Assembly: GCA_019802505.1 (NCBI GenBank)
Contig: JAFMOC010000508.1
Coordinates: forward strand, 110,749 to 174,748
Direction of reading: 5' to 3'
Source of the DNA: Corydoras sp. C115
Taxonomy: Eukaryota > Chordata > Actinopteri > Siluriformes > Callichthyidae
Length of the DNA stretch: 64,000 nt
Shown here: piece by piece, positions 31,177 through 41,184 of the stretch
Layout of the letters: the number at the start of each line of letters is the position of its first letter
Position numbering within the stretch: position 1 is the stretch's first letter
The notes under the pieces: model-generated
What the model saw: only the letters and a program-made list of their open reading frames with translations
Told to the model about the DNA's origin: nothing
Database searches by the model: none
Position numbers and translations under genes: made by a program

Positions 31177-32922
31177 ATGGAGTCCACTGAGGAGGTCCTG
31201 CAGGCGCAGGCACGCGCCATGGCAGAACTTCAGGGTGGACTAGGTGAGATGTCCCGGGCGATCCAGACGCTGATGGGCCGTCTCACCGAGCTGGAGCGCG
31301 GCGGCCCCGTCGCTGGAGCCGCAGGACTGCCGTCACCTCAACCGTCGCTCCAGCAGGACACCGAAGTGCCTCCCCCACCCACCGCTTCCCCGTATAATTT
31401 GTCAGAACCAGAACGGTACGACGGAAGTCCTGAGAAATGCCGATCCTTCCTCATGCACTGTGGTCATTATTTCCGGAGCCACCCTTTTTCCAGCGAGGTG
31501 GACAAGATTTCTCTGATCATTTCTCGACTGACAGGCAGGGCAAGCGAGTGGGCCACTGCCATCTGGGAGGCACAAGGTCCCGAATGCCGGTCTTTCGTTG
31601 CCTTCCATCAGGCATTTCGGACCGCCTTTGCTCACCCTCTTGAGGGCGAGGAGGTGGGTACGCAGCTGTACCGGCTTCGCCAGGGACCTCGTTCGGTGTC
31701 CGATTACGCCCTGGAGTTCCGGGTTCTGGCCGCACGGACTGGATGGAGCGGCTCTATGCTGACCGTCATCTTCCGGGAAGGACTGCGCCGGGAGATTCAG
31801 AAGGAGATTGCTGGACGGAGTTTCGGAGCCTCACTTGACGACCTCATCCGTCTCTCCGTCCAGATGGAACAACATCTCTCCTCTGTTCTCCCAGGTAACA
31901 GGGACTCTTGCCCTGCAGCGGTTCCCGTAGTAGGGAGGAACTTCATCGCAGCGCCACCTCAGCAGCTTCAGGATCCGGAGCCGATGCAGATCGGACGTTC
32001 CCGCCTTACTCCGCAGGAACGTCGGCGCCGGGCCCGGCTCGGACTATGTATGTACTGCGAGAGCTCCTCTCACTCCCTGCCGGACTGCAACGTTCGCCCG
32101 GACCGCCGGGTCCGGTCCTCATCTACACGTTCGCCATCTCCTCGCACTACATCGCCTGTCGTGGTGAGAAATTTTGGGGTTGTGAGTCGGCAGTCGCTAT
32201 GTTTAAAACCTCTATTGTCTTTTAAAGGTTCTTCTCGGACGGTTGTTGCGCTGGTGGACTCCGGAGCGGACGGCAACTTCATTGATTGGACCTTCTGTCG
32301 TCAGTGGGGCATACCGGAGGTGCCCCTCGAGACCACGTTTTCTATCCAGGCCGTGGATGGCAACCCTTTACCTTCAGGGGGGGCTAAAAGCTCTACACCC
32401 CCTCTCCGGATGGGGATCAGAGGGGACCATTTTGAGGAAATTACTTTTCTCATTATCTCCTCTCCCTCTGTCCCCGTCATTTTAGGGTTGCCCTGGCTGA
32501 GGCAGCACGATCCTGACATTTCCTGGGACGAGCTGCGGGTGCGAGCGTGGTCATCCCGGTGTCGACAGGGCTGCATCCAACATCCTCCGCGCCAGCTGTG
32601 CTCGGTGTATGGGGTGCCACCGGAGTCCCGGCTTCCTCCTGAGGTACCTGAGGCTTACACCGCCCTTGCGCAGGTCTTCAGTAAGACGCGTGCCAACACA
32701 CTTCCACCCCATCGCCATTATGACTGTGCTATTGACCTGGTGCCGGGGGCTAAATTACCACACGCGCGCCCTTACCCCCTCTCTTTATCTGAGACGCCGG
32801 CCATGCGCGAGTACATTGAGGAGGCCTTACGTAACGGCTTCATTCGCCCCTCCAAATCTCCTGCTGCGTCGGGGTTTTTCTTTGTGCCCAAACAAGGAGG
32901 GGAACTGCGTCCGTGTATATAG
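31177..32922 (+). CDS. Chromovirus gag-protease (and first RT block)
   Basis: 581 codons, ATG at 31177, 28 nt after the 5' LTR. Residues ~1-50 are a coiled coil. ~70-235 are the capsid-like retrotransposon gag domain (PERYDGSPEKC, SFLMHCGHYF). ~290-303 form a CX2CX4HX4C zinc knuckle (CMYCESSSHSLPDC). ~355-460 are an aspartic protease with the active site DSGADGNF and VILGLPWLRQHDP. The frame ends just inside RT (ARPYPLSLSE, EALRNGFIRPSKSP) at a TAG created by an apparent 2-bp TA duplication near 32918. Single gag-pol frames are usual in this clade. The gag part appears intact and might still form particles. Confidence 0.88.
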   Translation: MESTEEVLQAQARAMAELQGGLGEMSRAIQTLMGRLTELERGGPVAGAAGLPSPQPSLQQDTEVPPPPTASPYNLSEPERYDGSPEKCRSFLMHCGHYFRSHPFSSEVDKISLIISRLTGRASEWATAIWEAQGPECRSFVAFHQAFRTAFAHPLEGEEVGTQLYRLRQGPRSVSDYALEFRVLAARTGWSGSMLTVIFREGLRREIQKEIAGRSFGASLDDLIRLSVQMEQHLSSVLPGNRDSCPAAVPVVGRNFIAAPPQQLQDPEPMQIGRSRLTPQERRRRARLGLCMYCESSSHSLPDCNVRPDRRVRSSSTRSPSPRTTSPVVVRNFGVVSRQSLCLKPLLSFKGSSRTVVALVDSGADGNFIDWTFCRQWGIPEVPLETTFSIQAVDGNPLPSGGAKSSTPPLRMGIRGDHFEEITFLIISSPSVPVILGLPWLRQHDPDISWDELRVRAWSSRCRQGCIQHPPRQLCSVYGVPPESRLPPEVPEAYTALAQVFSKTRANTLPPHRHYDCAIDLVPGAKLPHARPYPLSLSETPAMREYIEEALRNGFIRPSKSPAASGFFFVPKQGGELRPCI

Positions 32923-35270
32923 ACTTCCGTGAACTTAATAAGGCCACTAACGTTATCCCTACCCGTTCCCACTGGTCCCCTCAAATTTAGAGCTTTTGCA
33001 CGGGGCGCGCGTGTTTTCTAAACTAGACCTTCGGAACGCCTACAATCTTGTGCGCATTAGGAAGGGAGACGAGTGGAAGACCGCGTTCATCACCACCTCG
33101 GGGCATTATGAGTACAGGGTGATGCCCTTTGGCCTCACCAATGCCCCTGCGGTCTTCCAGGCCTTCATTAATGATGTGCTTCGGGAGTTTCTCCACCAGG
33201 GGGTGATCGTGTACCTTGACGATGTACTGGTTTTCTCTAGGGATCTGGCTTCCCATGTCACCTTGGTTCGGCGTGTTCTATCGCGTCTCCTCGCTAATGG
33301 GTTGTACGTTAAGGGGGAGAAGTGCGTCTTCCACCGGGACTCGGTCTCCTTTTTGGGTTTTATCATCTCCCATAAGGGGATCGAGATGGACCCCGGCAAG
33401 GTTCAAGCGGTCGTGGACTGGCCGACACCCAACTCACCCAGGAACTGCAACGTTTCCTGGGGTTCGCCAATTTTTATCGTCGTTTTATTCAAGATTTCAG
33501 CCGCATTGTGCTGCCTCTGACCTCCAGCCTCAGGGGTGCTCCCTCACGTTGCGCTGGGGCCCGGAGGCGGATAGGGCCTTTAAATCGCTCAAACACCGGT
33601 TTACCACCAAACCGGTGTTGGCCCTTCCGGACCCCGGGCGCCAGTTCATCGTGGAGGTGGACGCCTCCTGTACTGGATCAGGGGCCGTTCTGTCCCAGTC
33701 CACGGGGGGTCTAGCGCAGGCTCGCCCCATAGCTTACTTCTCCCGCAAGTTCCTGCCGGCCGAGTGCAATTACGGTATCGGGGACCGAGAGCTTTTGGCC
33801 ATCAAACTGGCTCTGGAGGAGTGGAGACATTGGCTCATGGGGTCGTCCCTTCCGGTGCTCATCCTCACCGATCACAAAAATCTCGAGTACGTGAAAAGTG
33901 CGCGGCGCCTCAATGCCCGTCAAGCCCGGTGGGCATTATTTTTTAACCAATTTGACCTACAGATCTCGTTTCGTCCGGGGTCTGAGAATAACCGGACCGA
34001 TGCTCTGTCCCGTCTTCACGGCCCTCCACAATCCGACCCAGATCTCGGGTCCGCTATTATTCCAGCCAGCAAATTTTTAGGTCTGATCCGTTGGGAGGTA
34101 GATGCCCAAATTCAGGAGGCGCTGCGCAATGTGACGGTGCCGTCCAACTGCCCTGAGGACAGAATGTACGTTCCTGGTCCGTTCCGCGCTCGTATTATCA
34201 CGTGGGCTCACTCCTCTCTGTGCACTGGTCATCCGGGGGTCCTTAGAACCATCCAGCTTGTCCAACGGAGGTACTGGTGGGAGTCCTTGCAGGCGGACGT
34301 CCAGTCCTTTGTTCGCTCCTGTGCCGTCTGCGCCGCCTGTAAGACCCCCCGGGAGCTTCCGGCGGGCAAGCTGTGCCCGTTGCCAGTGCCGGAGCGGCCG
34401 TGGGCCCACATCGCGGTCGACTTCGTGACCGGTCTTCCCTCCTCCAATGGCTACACCACTATCTTCTCGGTCCTCGATAGGTTCTCCCGGGCGGTAAAAC
34501 TTTTTCCCATTAGGGGGCTGCCTTCTGCGTTCGAGACGGCCGAACTGCTGTTTTCGAGGGTGTTCACTTCGTTTGGGATCCCGGAGGTTATCCTTTCAGA
34601 TAGAGGTCCCCAGTTTACGTCAGCTGTCTGGAAGGCATTTTGTGAGAAACTGGGGTCCTCCATCAGTCTCTCCTCGGGGTTCCACCCCCAAATTAATGGG
34701 GCTTGTGAACGCTCGCATCAAGAGACCAATAAATTTCTTCGGATTTTTGCGCATCGCAATCCATCTGATTGGTCGCGGTACCTCCCCTGGGCAGAGATCG
34801 CCCAGAACTCGCTGCGCCATTCGGCCACCGGCCTCACCCCGTTTCAGTGCGTGTTGGGATACCAGCCACCCTTTGCGCCCTGGAGCGGGGAGGAGTCGGA
34901 AGCGCCGGCGGTGGATGCCTGGTTTCAGCGCAGCGAGGAGGTCTGTGGTCAGGTCCACCAGCGGGTCGAAGCAGTAATCCGCAGATACAAACGCCTCGCG
35001 GACCGCTCTCGGGGTGACTCTCCTCGTTACAGTGTAGGTGACATGGTGTGGCTCAGTACTCGGGACATCCGGTGTCGTCAGGGGACTCGTAAACTCCTGC
35101 CCCGGTTTCTGGGACCATTCCGGGTCAACGCCATCATTAATGAGGTCACGGTCCGGTTGAAGCTCCCGCACCATTTGCGGGTGCACCCGACCTTTCACGT
35201 CTCTCTTCTTAAGCCCTTCGTTCCAGGTCCGCTCGACACCAATTGGACAGAGTCCAATAGAGAGACATAG
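32923..35270 (+). pseudogene. Chromovirus RT, RNase H and integrase (frameshifted)
   Basis: RT palm 32996-33420 is in one frame with the active site YLDDVLVFS (~33210). A 1-bp loss near 33425 and a second shift near 33540 move the FLGFANFYRRF block and then the rest into other frames. From ~33545 to 35270 one frame reads RNase H (VEVDASCTGSGAVLSQ, TDHKNLEYVK), an HHCC zinc domain (HSSLCTGHPG...CAVCAACK, ~34205-34340) and the integrase core with D in VDFVTG, D in SDRGPQF and E in GACERSHQE. A TAG at 35268 separates the chromodomain. Confidence 0.88.
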
Positions 35271-35553
35271 GAAGAAGGCGAATCCAACATCTACACTGTG
35301 TCCTCTCTGTTGGACTCCCGCCGGCACCGGGGCAAAGTGCAGTATTTGGTGGATTGGGAGGGATTCGGTCCTGAGGAGAGGAGCTGGGTCGCTGCCGAGG
35401 ACATCCTGGATCCGAGCATGGTCCAAGAGTTCCACCGGGATCACCCCGACCGCCCCGCCCCTCGTCCTAGAGGTCGGCCGCCTCGCCGACATCCACGGAC
35501 CGTGTCTCGAGGGAGCAGGTCCCAGGTGGGACCGCCTTTTTCTGGGGGGGTGA
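35271..35553 (+). pseudogene. Chromodomain tail of the integrase
   Basis: In frame with the integrase but after the TAG at 35268-35270. It reads YTVSSLLDSRRHRGKVQYLVDW, EGFGPEERSWV and AAEDILD, the three-strand-plus-helix chromodomain pattern with aromatic residues at Y, W and W. A proline/arginine-rich tail follows. It would tether the integration complex to marked chromatin. The only ATG after the stop is downstream, so it is probably not translated unless the stop is read through. Confidence 0.85.
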
Positions 35554-36198
35554 TGTTACACATTCCCGTTCACGCCCCTCCGCTCCGCTCGCTCCTGCTC
35601 ACACACCCACTTCACCGACACGCCCACGTCCCGCTGCTGCACGCGCCGTACCGCACACACCCATCTCCACACCGGTTTCTCATTCCACTAATCACAGATC
35701 GCCCTCTCCCGATTATTAGGTGCAGGTGTGCGTCACTGACGACAGCGTCCTTTTAAGCCGCCGGTCCGAATCCATCGGCGCAGAGTTTTTTGATCGACAC
35801 CACGTTGATGCACGCTGCATACTGCGATCCCGATCCGCTCCTGTTTGTAGCATCCTGTCTGTTTTCTGGCGAGACTGGCTCTTGTTTATTCTGACTCGCG
35901 ACTCTTCCCCAGGATCGCTCACCACGAGAGGAATAACCATCTCGGGTACTGCGCCGTGTATCCATCGACCCCTCTCTCACGTCCGCACGCCACGCCTCTC
36001 AGACGCCGCTTCGTCGTGAGCCGTTTTTTTTCTGCCGACAGAGGGAGGTAGTTTTCTATATGTTTTGATTGACCTGTTCTGATTTTTTGGTTTTGCTATT
36101 ATCCCGCTTGGAGGAAATTAAACATCGTGTTCTACATTTCAACACGACTCTCTCTCTAATTTTTCTCCGGCAACGGGACGCTCAGCACAAGTGTGACA
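35554..36198 (+). repeat. Chromovirus 3' LTR
   Basis: 645 bp, same length as the 5' LTR; I count four substitutions (for example CTTCACTG/CGTCACTG, CGGATCC/CGAATCC, CAAAG/CAGAG, TTTAGA/TTTTGA). Confidence 0.9.
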
Positions 36199-36677
36199 GT
36201 TAGTTCACCGATAGCAAGATTATTAGTAAACAGATTAGAACCGTTAGTAAGCTGAGTGAACACTGGAAACAGAAAAAGGATTAAACAACAAGACACTGGG
36301 AGCGACCACAGAATCACACGGACGTTCACTCATACAACTACACACACTAACCTAAACACAGAGGTGAGAGCACAGATGCAAACAAATGCTAACACAAACA
36401 GACGTACACTCACCGAGACCAGATACACCACAAGACGGATGCAGATAGAACAGGTATAGAATAACAGCCAAAAATTGCTCGGTACGTATGGTAAACCAGG
36501 GACAATACTTCGTGTTCGTCCAGTGTGAAAACAGAGTTTAAATAAGGTAAACGACCCATCAAACTAATCAGCCTCACCTGGTGACGGAGCGAAAGCGGAA
36601 CTAGAAGGCGGGGCTGAGAGAGCGAGTGAAAGATTGTGATGGAGAGACAGAAGCAGAACCTGGATTTCTTACAAGCA

Positions 36678-37971
36678 CGAATCTTGGCTAATAATTTACA
36701 ATCTACGTTGAGAAGCGAGATTGGACGATAAAAACCACATTCCCCAGGATCTTTATCTTTCTTGAGAATTAACGATATAACTGCCTGACGCATAGTCAAA
36801 GGTAGAGAGCCGGAGGTATATGATTCTCCATAAACGCAGAGCAAAAGTGGAGTGAGCTCCACAGCAAACTTCTTAAATAATTCACTGGGGAACCCATCTG
36901 GACCCAGGCTCTTGCCACTTTTCAGAGATTTTACTGCTGCAAGAAACTCTTCTTTAGTCAGTGGCTCATCAAGCTTATTTAAAGCCTCCGCATCGACTGT
37001 TGGTAGGTCAATTTGTTAAAAAAATGCTTTCAATATGGCTTCATCCCCGGGTGACTCGGATCCATATAATTTAGAGTAAAACTTAAGGAAACAGTTTTTG
37101 ATCTGTAAGTGGTCTATATGTCTGATATCTTTATCATCTTTTATTTCAGAAATAGTTTGATTTGCTGTCTTCTGACGTATCTGTTGGGCAAGGATCTTTC
37201 CCGTCTTCTCTCCATGCTCATATGTCCTGCAATTCATTTTGTTAATCATGTTTTCGGCATATTTTGTGGATAAAAGATTATATTCTGTCTGTGCCAACAG
37301 CCTTTTCTTATATACCTCAGGAGAAGGAGAACAGGCCATTAAAGCGTCTAAATCAGAGATATCCTTTGGTAATTCCTCCAGGCGTCTCATCTGATTTCCT
37401 CTCACAAAAGCCGTATAAGATATTATTTGACCTCTTAGATATGCCTTCAGCGCCTCCCAAATAACTAAAGGGGACATTCCTGGGGTTGTGTTAGAAAGGA
37501 ATTCATTTTGCTCGGAATAATTTTAACAAAATTTTGGTCAGCCAATAATAGCGTGTTCAACAACCAAGAACGGTATTCGTTATGAGTTGTGGGTATTTTT
37601 AGGTCCATCACCATTGGGGCATGGTCCGATATCACAATAGCCTGATATTCACAATCGGTAACTAAAGGCAAAAGACCCTTATCAAGAAATATATAATCTA
37701 TTCGGGAGTATGTTTTATGAACATGAGAGAAGAAAGAGTAAGCCCTGGAGTTTGGATTACGAAATCGCCATATATCAATCATTTTGTAGGTGTCCATAAA
37801 GACTTTAAGAGCCTGAGCAGATTTTGAAAGGGAATGATGTGAGGATGAACTACGATCTAAATATGACAGTTTGCAGTTCATGTCCCCTCCCATAATAAGA
37901 TGATACGAATCCATATAAGGCAATCGAGTGAAAAGCGCATTAAAGAAGAAACTGTCGTACCAATTGGCCAT
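36678..37971 (-). pseudogene. L1-like ORF2, endonuclease to RT start (remnant)
   Basis: 37971-37465 is the second half of an APE-type endonuclease (GGDMNCKLS, SRIDYIFLD, VISDHAPMV). A frame break near 37465 is followed by the linker with KLYGSESP. 36862-36682 has RQAVISLILKKDKDP and YRPISLLNVDCKLLAKI, the first RT block, cut there by the LTR insertion. RT continues at 29990 with QRLEIILPSIV and DDQTGFIKHRQ. Confidence 0.75.
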
Positions 37972-38354
37972 AAATCAATCATAGTAAAATATTGACAATA
38001 GTACCCCATAAAGGCCTCTAATAACTCAGCATACCTTTAACAAACAATAACAATAAGAAATGGTGCAGTTAACCCCCCAACCCATGTCACCTAACATAAC
38101 AAGGTGCTCTGAAACCCCCCTGCTGCAAAACACACACTTTAAAGTGCTAACTGGGGTAAATTAGTGGTACAAGCAACCCAGCACCGCTGACACAAAAAAA
38201 AAATATATATATTAAAGAACAGTTTAAGTGGCCAATAAACAGATTGAACATTATTAAGCCTCTAGGTTATATGAAAAATAAATCGTAGTTCACTCATCAT
38301 TTTTAGTTTCTTATAGAGACTCCTGCATCATTTATAAAGTCCAAATATAGTCCC

Positions 38355-39184
38355 AATAATAGGATAAAGTTCCTTCATCTCTCTGAACTCAGTCCCGTTA
38401 TGCGTGATGTGCAGCTTAGCTGGGTAGAAGATGCCAAAACGAGTTCCTTTATGCCCGCGAAGGATGTTCTTTACATCATTAAAAGCTAATCTGGCTCGGG
38501 CTACAATAGGTGGGTAGTCAGGAAAGATGAAAATCTTAGTACCGCCTCTCTAGCCCAACGAAGAATATCCACACAGTCCTGATAATAATGAAGTTTGGCC
38601 ACGATAGCACGAGGTTTGCCACCCTCCTGTCTTGATTGCAGGCGATGTGACCTATCCACTATGACCTCCTTCTCCAGATGTAAGACCTCCTTCAATAACT
38701 TTGAGATCGCAGCGGGAGAGCTCGAACCAGAGCTCTCAGACACATTAAGAATTCGAATATTTGACCTCCTCATACGTCCCTCCATGTCGACACACTTCTC
38801 CTGCAGATCAGCTATATCCCTACTAAGCTTGTGCATGGTCGTTTGCAGAGAAGTGATATCATTTGAGCATGTAGAGAGGCCATGTTCCATTCCCGTAACG
38901 GTCTGTTTCAAACTGTCCATGTCCGCTCGCAGCACAGCCACGTTGTTAATCACTTCCTCTTTAACGGCCCGTAGCTCCGACCTCATTCCCGCAAATTCGT
39001 CTGCGAGTACACTCTTCAGCTCAGACCATAGTATAGTGGTAATGTCGTCCTTCAAAGACGCGAGAATCTCTGCCTTCAACTCTGCCATTTTATCTCTGGA
39101 TATCGGTGGGGTATCACCCGAGGCAGTAGGCCTGTTAGCGATGTTCTTACCCGTAGAAGTGAATTGACGTAAATTCTTGGCCAT
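38355..39184 (-). pseudogene. L1-like ORF1 (RNA-binding protein), one frameshift
   Basis: ATG at 39184 (MAKNLRQFTS). Residues ~30-130 are heptad-rich coiled coil (trimerisation); RRSNIRILNVSE begins the RRM-like domain, followed by DRSHRLQSRQEGG and PRAIVAKLHYYQD. A frameshift near 38545 moves the C-terminal domain (FPDYPPIVARARLAF) to another frame, ending near 38355. It would bind L1 RNA and act as a chaperone; inactive as it stands. Confidence 0.75.
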
Positions 39185-39498
39185 TTACTCGCCCAGTTCG
39201 TCCGGAAATTAAACGAGTGTATTGACTACACATTCAGATACCTAACCTATGACTTTATTTTATAAAATAAATGCCACAAACTATATTTATCAAGAAAAGT
39301 CAGCGGAGCTCAAGAAAATCCAACCTATGCCATTGCCTGTTCACTAGCGCACCTCCTGTTCACTAGTGCCCCTCCAGATTATTTTGTTTAAGTTCTCTCT
39401 TGTGTAATTGATCATTACACATAGCCTTACTCCATAACCCGTACGCATAAAAATCAGGTGACCATGGAAAGTTGGCTCTACTTTAAGTTTTTTTGTCT

Positions 39499-40250
39499 TT
39501 ACATACAGTACATGTGTGCTCTTTCTACTTTGTGCTTTTTATTTTTTAATCTATCTTTTAATTTATAGTGTTCTTTGTCCAATGAACCTTCTGGGGGAAA
39601 GCCACAATATTTAACCCATTCCTCTATTTGTACACAGGATCCTGGATGATCTGCTTTTATTCGATCAATAAGAGGTCCCCCCGGGGGTTTTGTACACTCT
39701 ACTAAAGGAGGATCAAAATGAAACACACCTTTTGCAGATTTTTGACCCATGTTACTTGAAAACATGATTAATACTCACACTTTTCTGATGATCAGCCGTC
39801 CCTTTTTCAACAATCACAGCTTCACAATGATCGGATCCCAGTAGTCCCAGGAAGACAGAGTTGGTCTTCTTTTCTCATGCTCAATGTGATGCTGAGGGAT
39901 AGATGCAAGGGTGCACTCCTTGTTGTCCTCCTCCTCCTGGGAAATAAGGGATCCTGCCGTCTACATCAAATTGTTTTGGTGAAAATTGGCAACAAAAGGC
40001 TCTTACGCTGCAATTCAGTTAAAGAAAAGACAGATAAATACTACATTTATAGGGTTTTTTGCACTTACTAATTTCCCGCCCCTCAGCATACACATTCCTT
40101 CTACTCAACTCCGTGATAACTACATTCTTAAGCTCTTTATCTCCTTCCTTTAATCACTCAGTCAGAAGCTAAACAATAGTTTAAAATTTCATGCCCTGAG
40201 GTTACAATCTAATTGAAAACTTTACACCTACATTGATTACATATTATCAT
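39499..40250 (-). pseudogene. 5' fragment of an endogenous retrovirus (LTR/leader and gag start)
   Basis: Minus strand. A TATA-like CCCTATAAAT lies near 40050, then a leader, then a frame (39765-39499) whose inner ATG starts MGQKSAKG, a myristoylation-type gag start, followed by EEWVKYCGFPPEG, resembling retroviral matrix proteins. Nothing of capsid or pol follows. The family is uncertain. Confidence 0.4.
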
Positions 40251-40315
40251 TCTTAGTCTCACACAGCATAAACAACATGACATAAAAATTCACCTTAACA
40301 AAATTGTCATGCAGT

Positions 40316-41165
40316 CAGTGAAAAAGCTGAAGCTTGGGAGATGTAGGACCTTCCAACAAGACAATGATCCCAAGCATAACTCAAATTCTAGAAGAATTTG
40401 AAAAGGCTTGGAAGATTCTGGAGTGGCAATCACAATCACCTGACTTATATTCATTCATTCATTATCTTCTGCTTTATCCTCTATTAGGGTCGCGGTGGGG
40501 TTCCCCATGGTCATCCAGGAGAGAACGTCTCAGGCGCTGGGCAGATACACCCAGGACAGGGCGCCAATTTATCGCTGGGCACACACTCACACAAACACAC
40601 TCTATAGGGGCAATTTGGAGAACTCAATTTGACTTGATCCATGTTTTTGGACTGTGGGAGGAAACCGGAGAACCCGGAGGAAACCCACACGGACACGGGG
40701 AGAACATGGAAACTCCACCCAGAAGGGGATTCGAACCAGGAATCCCTAGTGCTGAGAGGCGAACGTGCTAACCACTAAGCCACCATGCCGCCTCACCTGA
40801 CTTATATCCCATAGAAAATTTCTGGTGAGAAATTTGAAGAAGGCAGTTGCAGTACGCAAGCCCAAGAATGTCAATGAACTAGAGGCCTTTGCTCATAAGG
40901 AATGGACTAAGATCCCTTTAGATTGCTGCAAGAAACAGTTGTCAAGCTATGTTTCACATCTGAAGGACATTATTACTGCCAAAGGGAGTTGTACTAATTA
41001 CTAATGATGTATGTGATTAAGGGGTTGAATAATTTTGTCATTGAGGAAATTACTAAAAGGTTATTTGTTGGTATACCTGAAAAGATATTGTTGTAATTTA
41101 AGTTGTATTTGTTTATTACTAAAGTCCTTCTTTAACCTGATTGTGAACAAGATAAAAAATAAACT
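40316..41165 (+). mobile_element. Tc1 remnant split by a V-SINE
   Basis: Contains the QDNDPKH-coding region (40365) and, after the SINE, the C-terminal part (KKAVAVRKPKNV-like) and an end resembling the Tc1 at 896-2513 (GGGGTTGAATAA near 41020, then CACTGGGGGTTGAA at the edge). Many substitutions and stops. The 5' two-thirds are missing. Confidence 0.8.
40451..40792 (-). mobile_element. V-SINE with perfect 15-bp target duplication
   Basis: TCACCTGACTTATAT at 40436-40450 and 40793-40807. Full-length: (ATTC)n end, V core and tRNA-like head. It is nested in the Tc1 remnant. Confidence 0.92.
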
Positions 41166-41184
41166 TCGAACTTGCTAAAACACT

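Larger units (their letters stand above)
30504..36198 (+). mobile_element. Ty3/gypsy chromovirus (sushi-like), young insertion with broken pol
   Basis: 5,695 bp, two 645-bp LTRs (30504-31148, 35554-36198) differing at about four positions, 5-bp target duplication GTTAG (30499-30503, 36199-36203), G-rich polypurine tract 35541-35553. Order: gag with zinc knuckle, protease, RT, RNase H, integrase, chromodomain, as in vertebrate chromoviruses. gag-protease is open; pol has frameshifts near 32920, 33425 and 33540 and an in-frame stop at 35268. It cannot make intact pol. Confidence 0.92.
29996..36673 (-). mobile_element. ~0.98-kb solo LTR interrupted by the chromovirus
   Basis: Without the chromovirus (30504-36198 plus one TSD copy) the remaining 29996-30503 and 36204-36673 form one ~980-bp unit starting TGTAAGAAATCC and ending TTGTGACA on the minus strand, bordered by AGCA on both sides (29991-29994, 36674-36677) within L1. 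No coding sequence. I cannot tie it to a family. Confidence 0.65.
29786..39240 (-). mobile_element. L1-like LINE, internally deleted and split by nested LTR elements
   Basis: Minus strand: ORF1 39184-38355, endonuclease 37971-37465 (N-terminal half missing), linker/RT start 37477-36678, then RT resumes at 29990-29786 after a 6.7-kb insertion (29996-36673). The codons on either side of the insertion fit together without a gap, allowing for a 4-bp duplication (AGCA). The 3' half of RT and the C-terminus are missing; sequence stops at the LTR at 29401-29785. Confidence 0.8.

Noticed and set aside
32996..33520. Separate gene starting at the ATG at 32996
   Set aside because: It is the RT palm of the chromovirus in a shifted frame, not an independent start.
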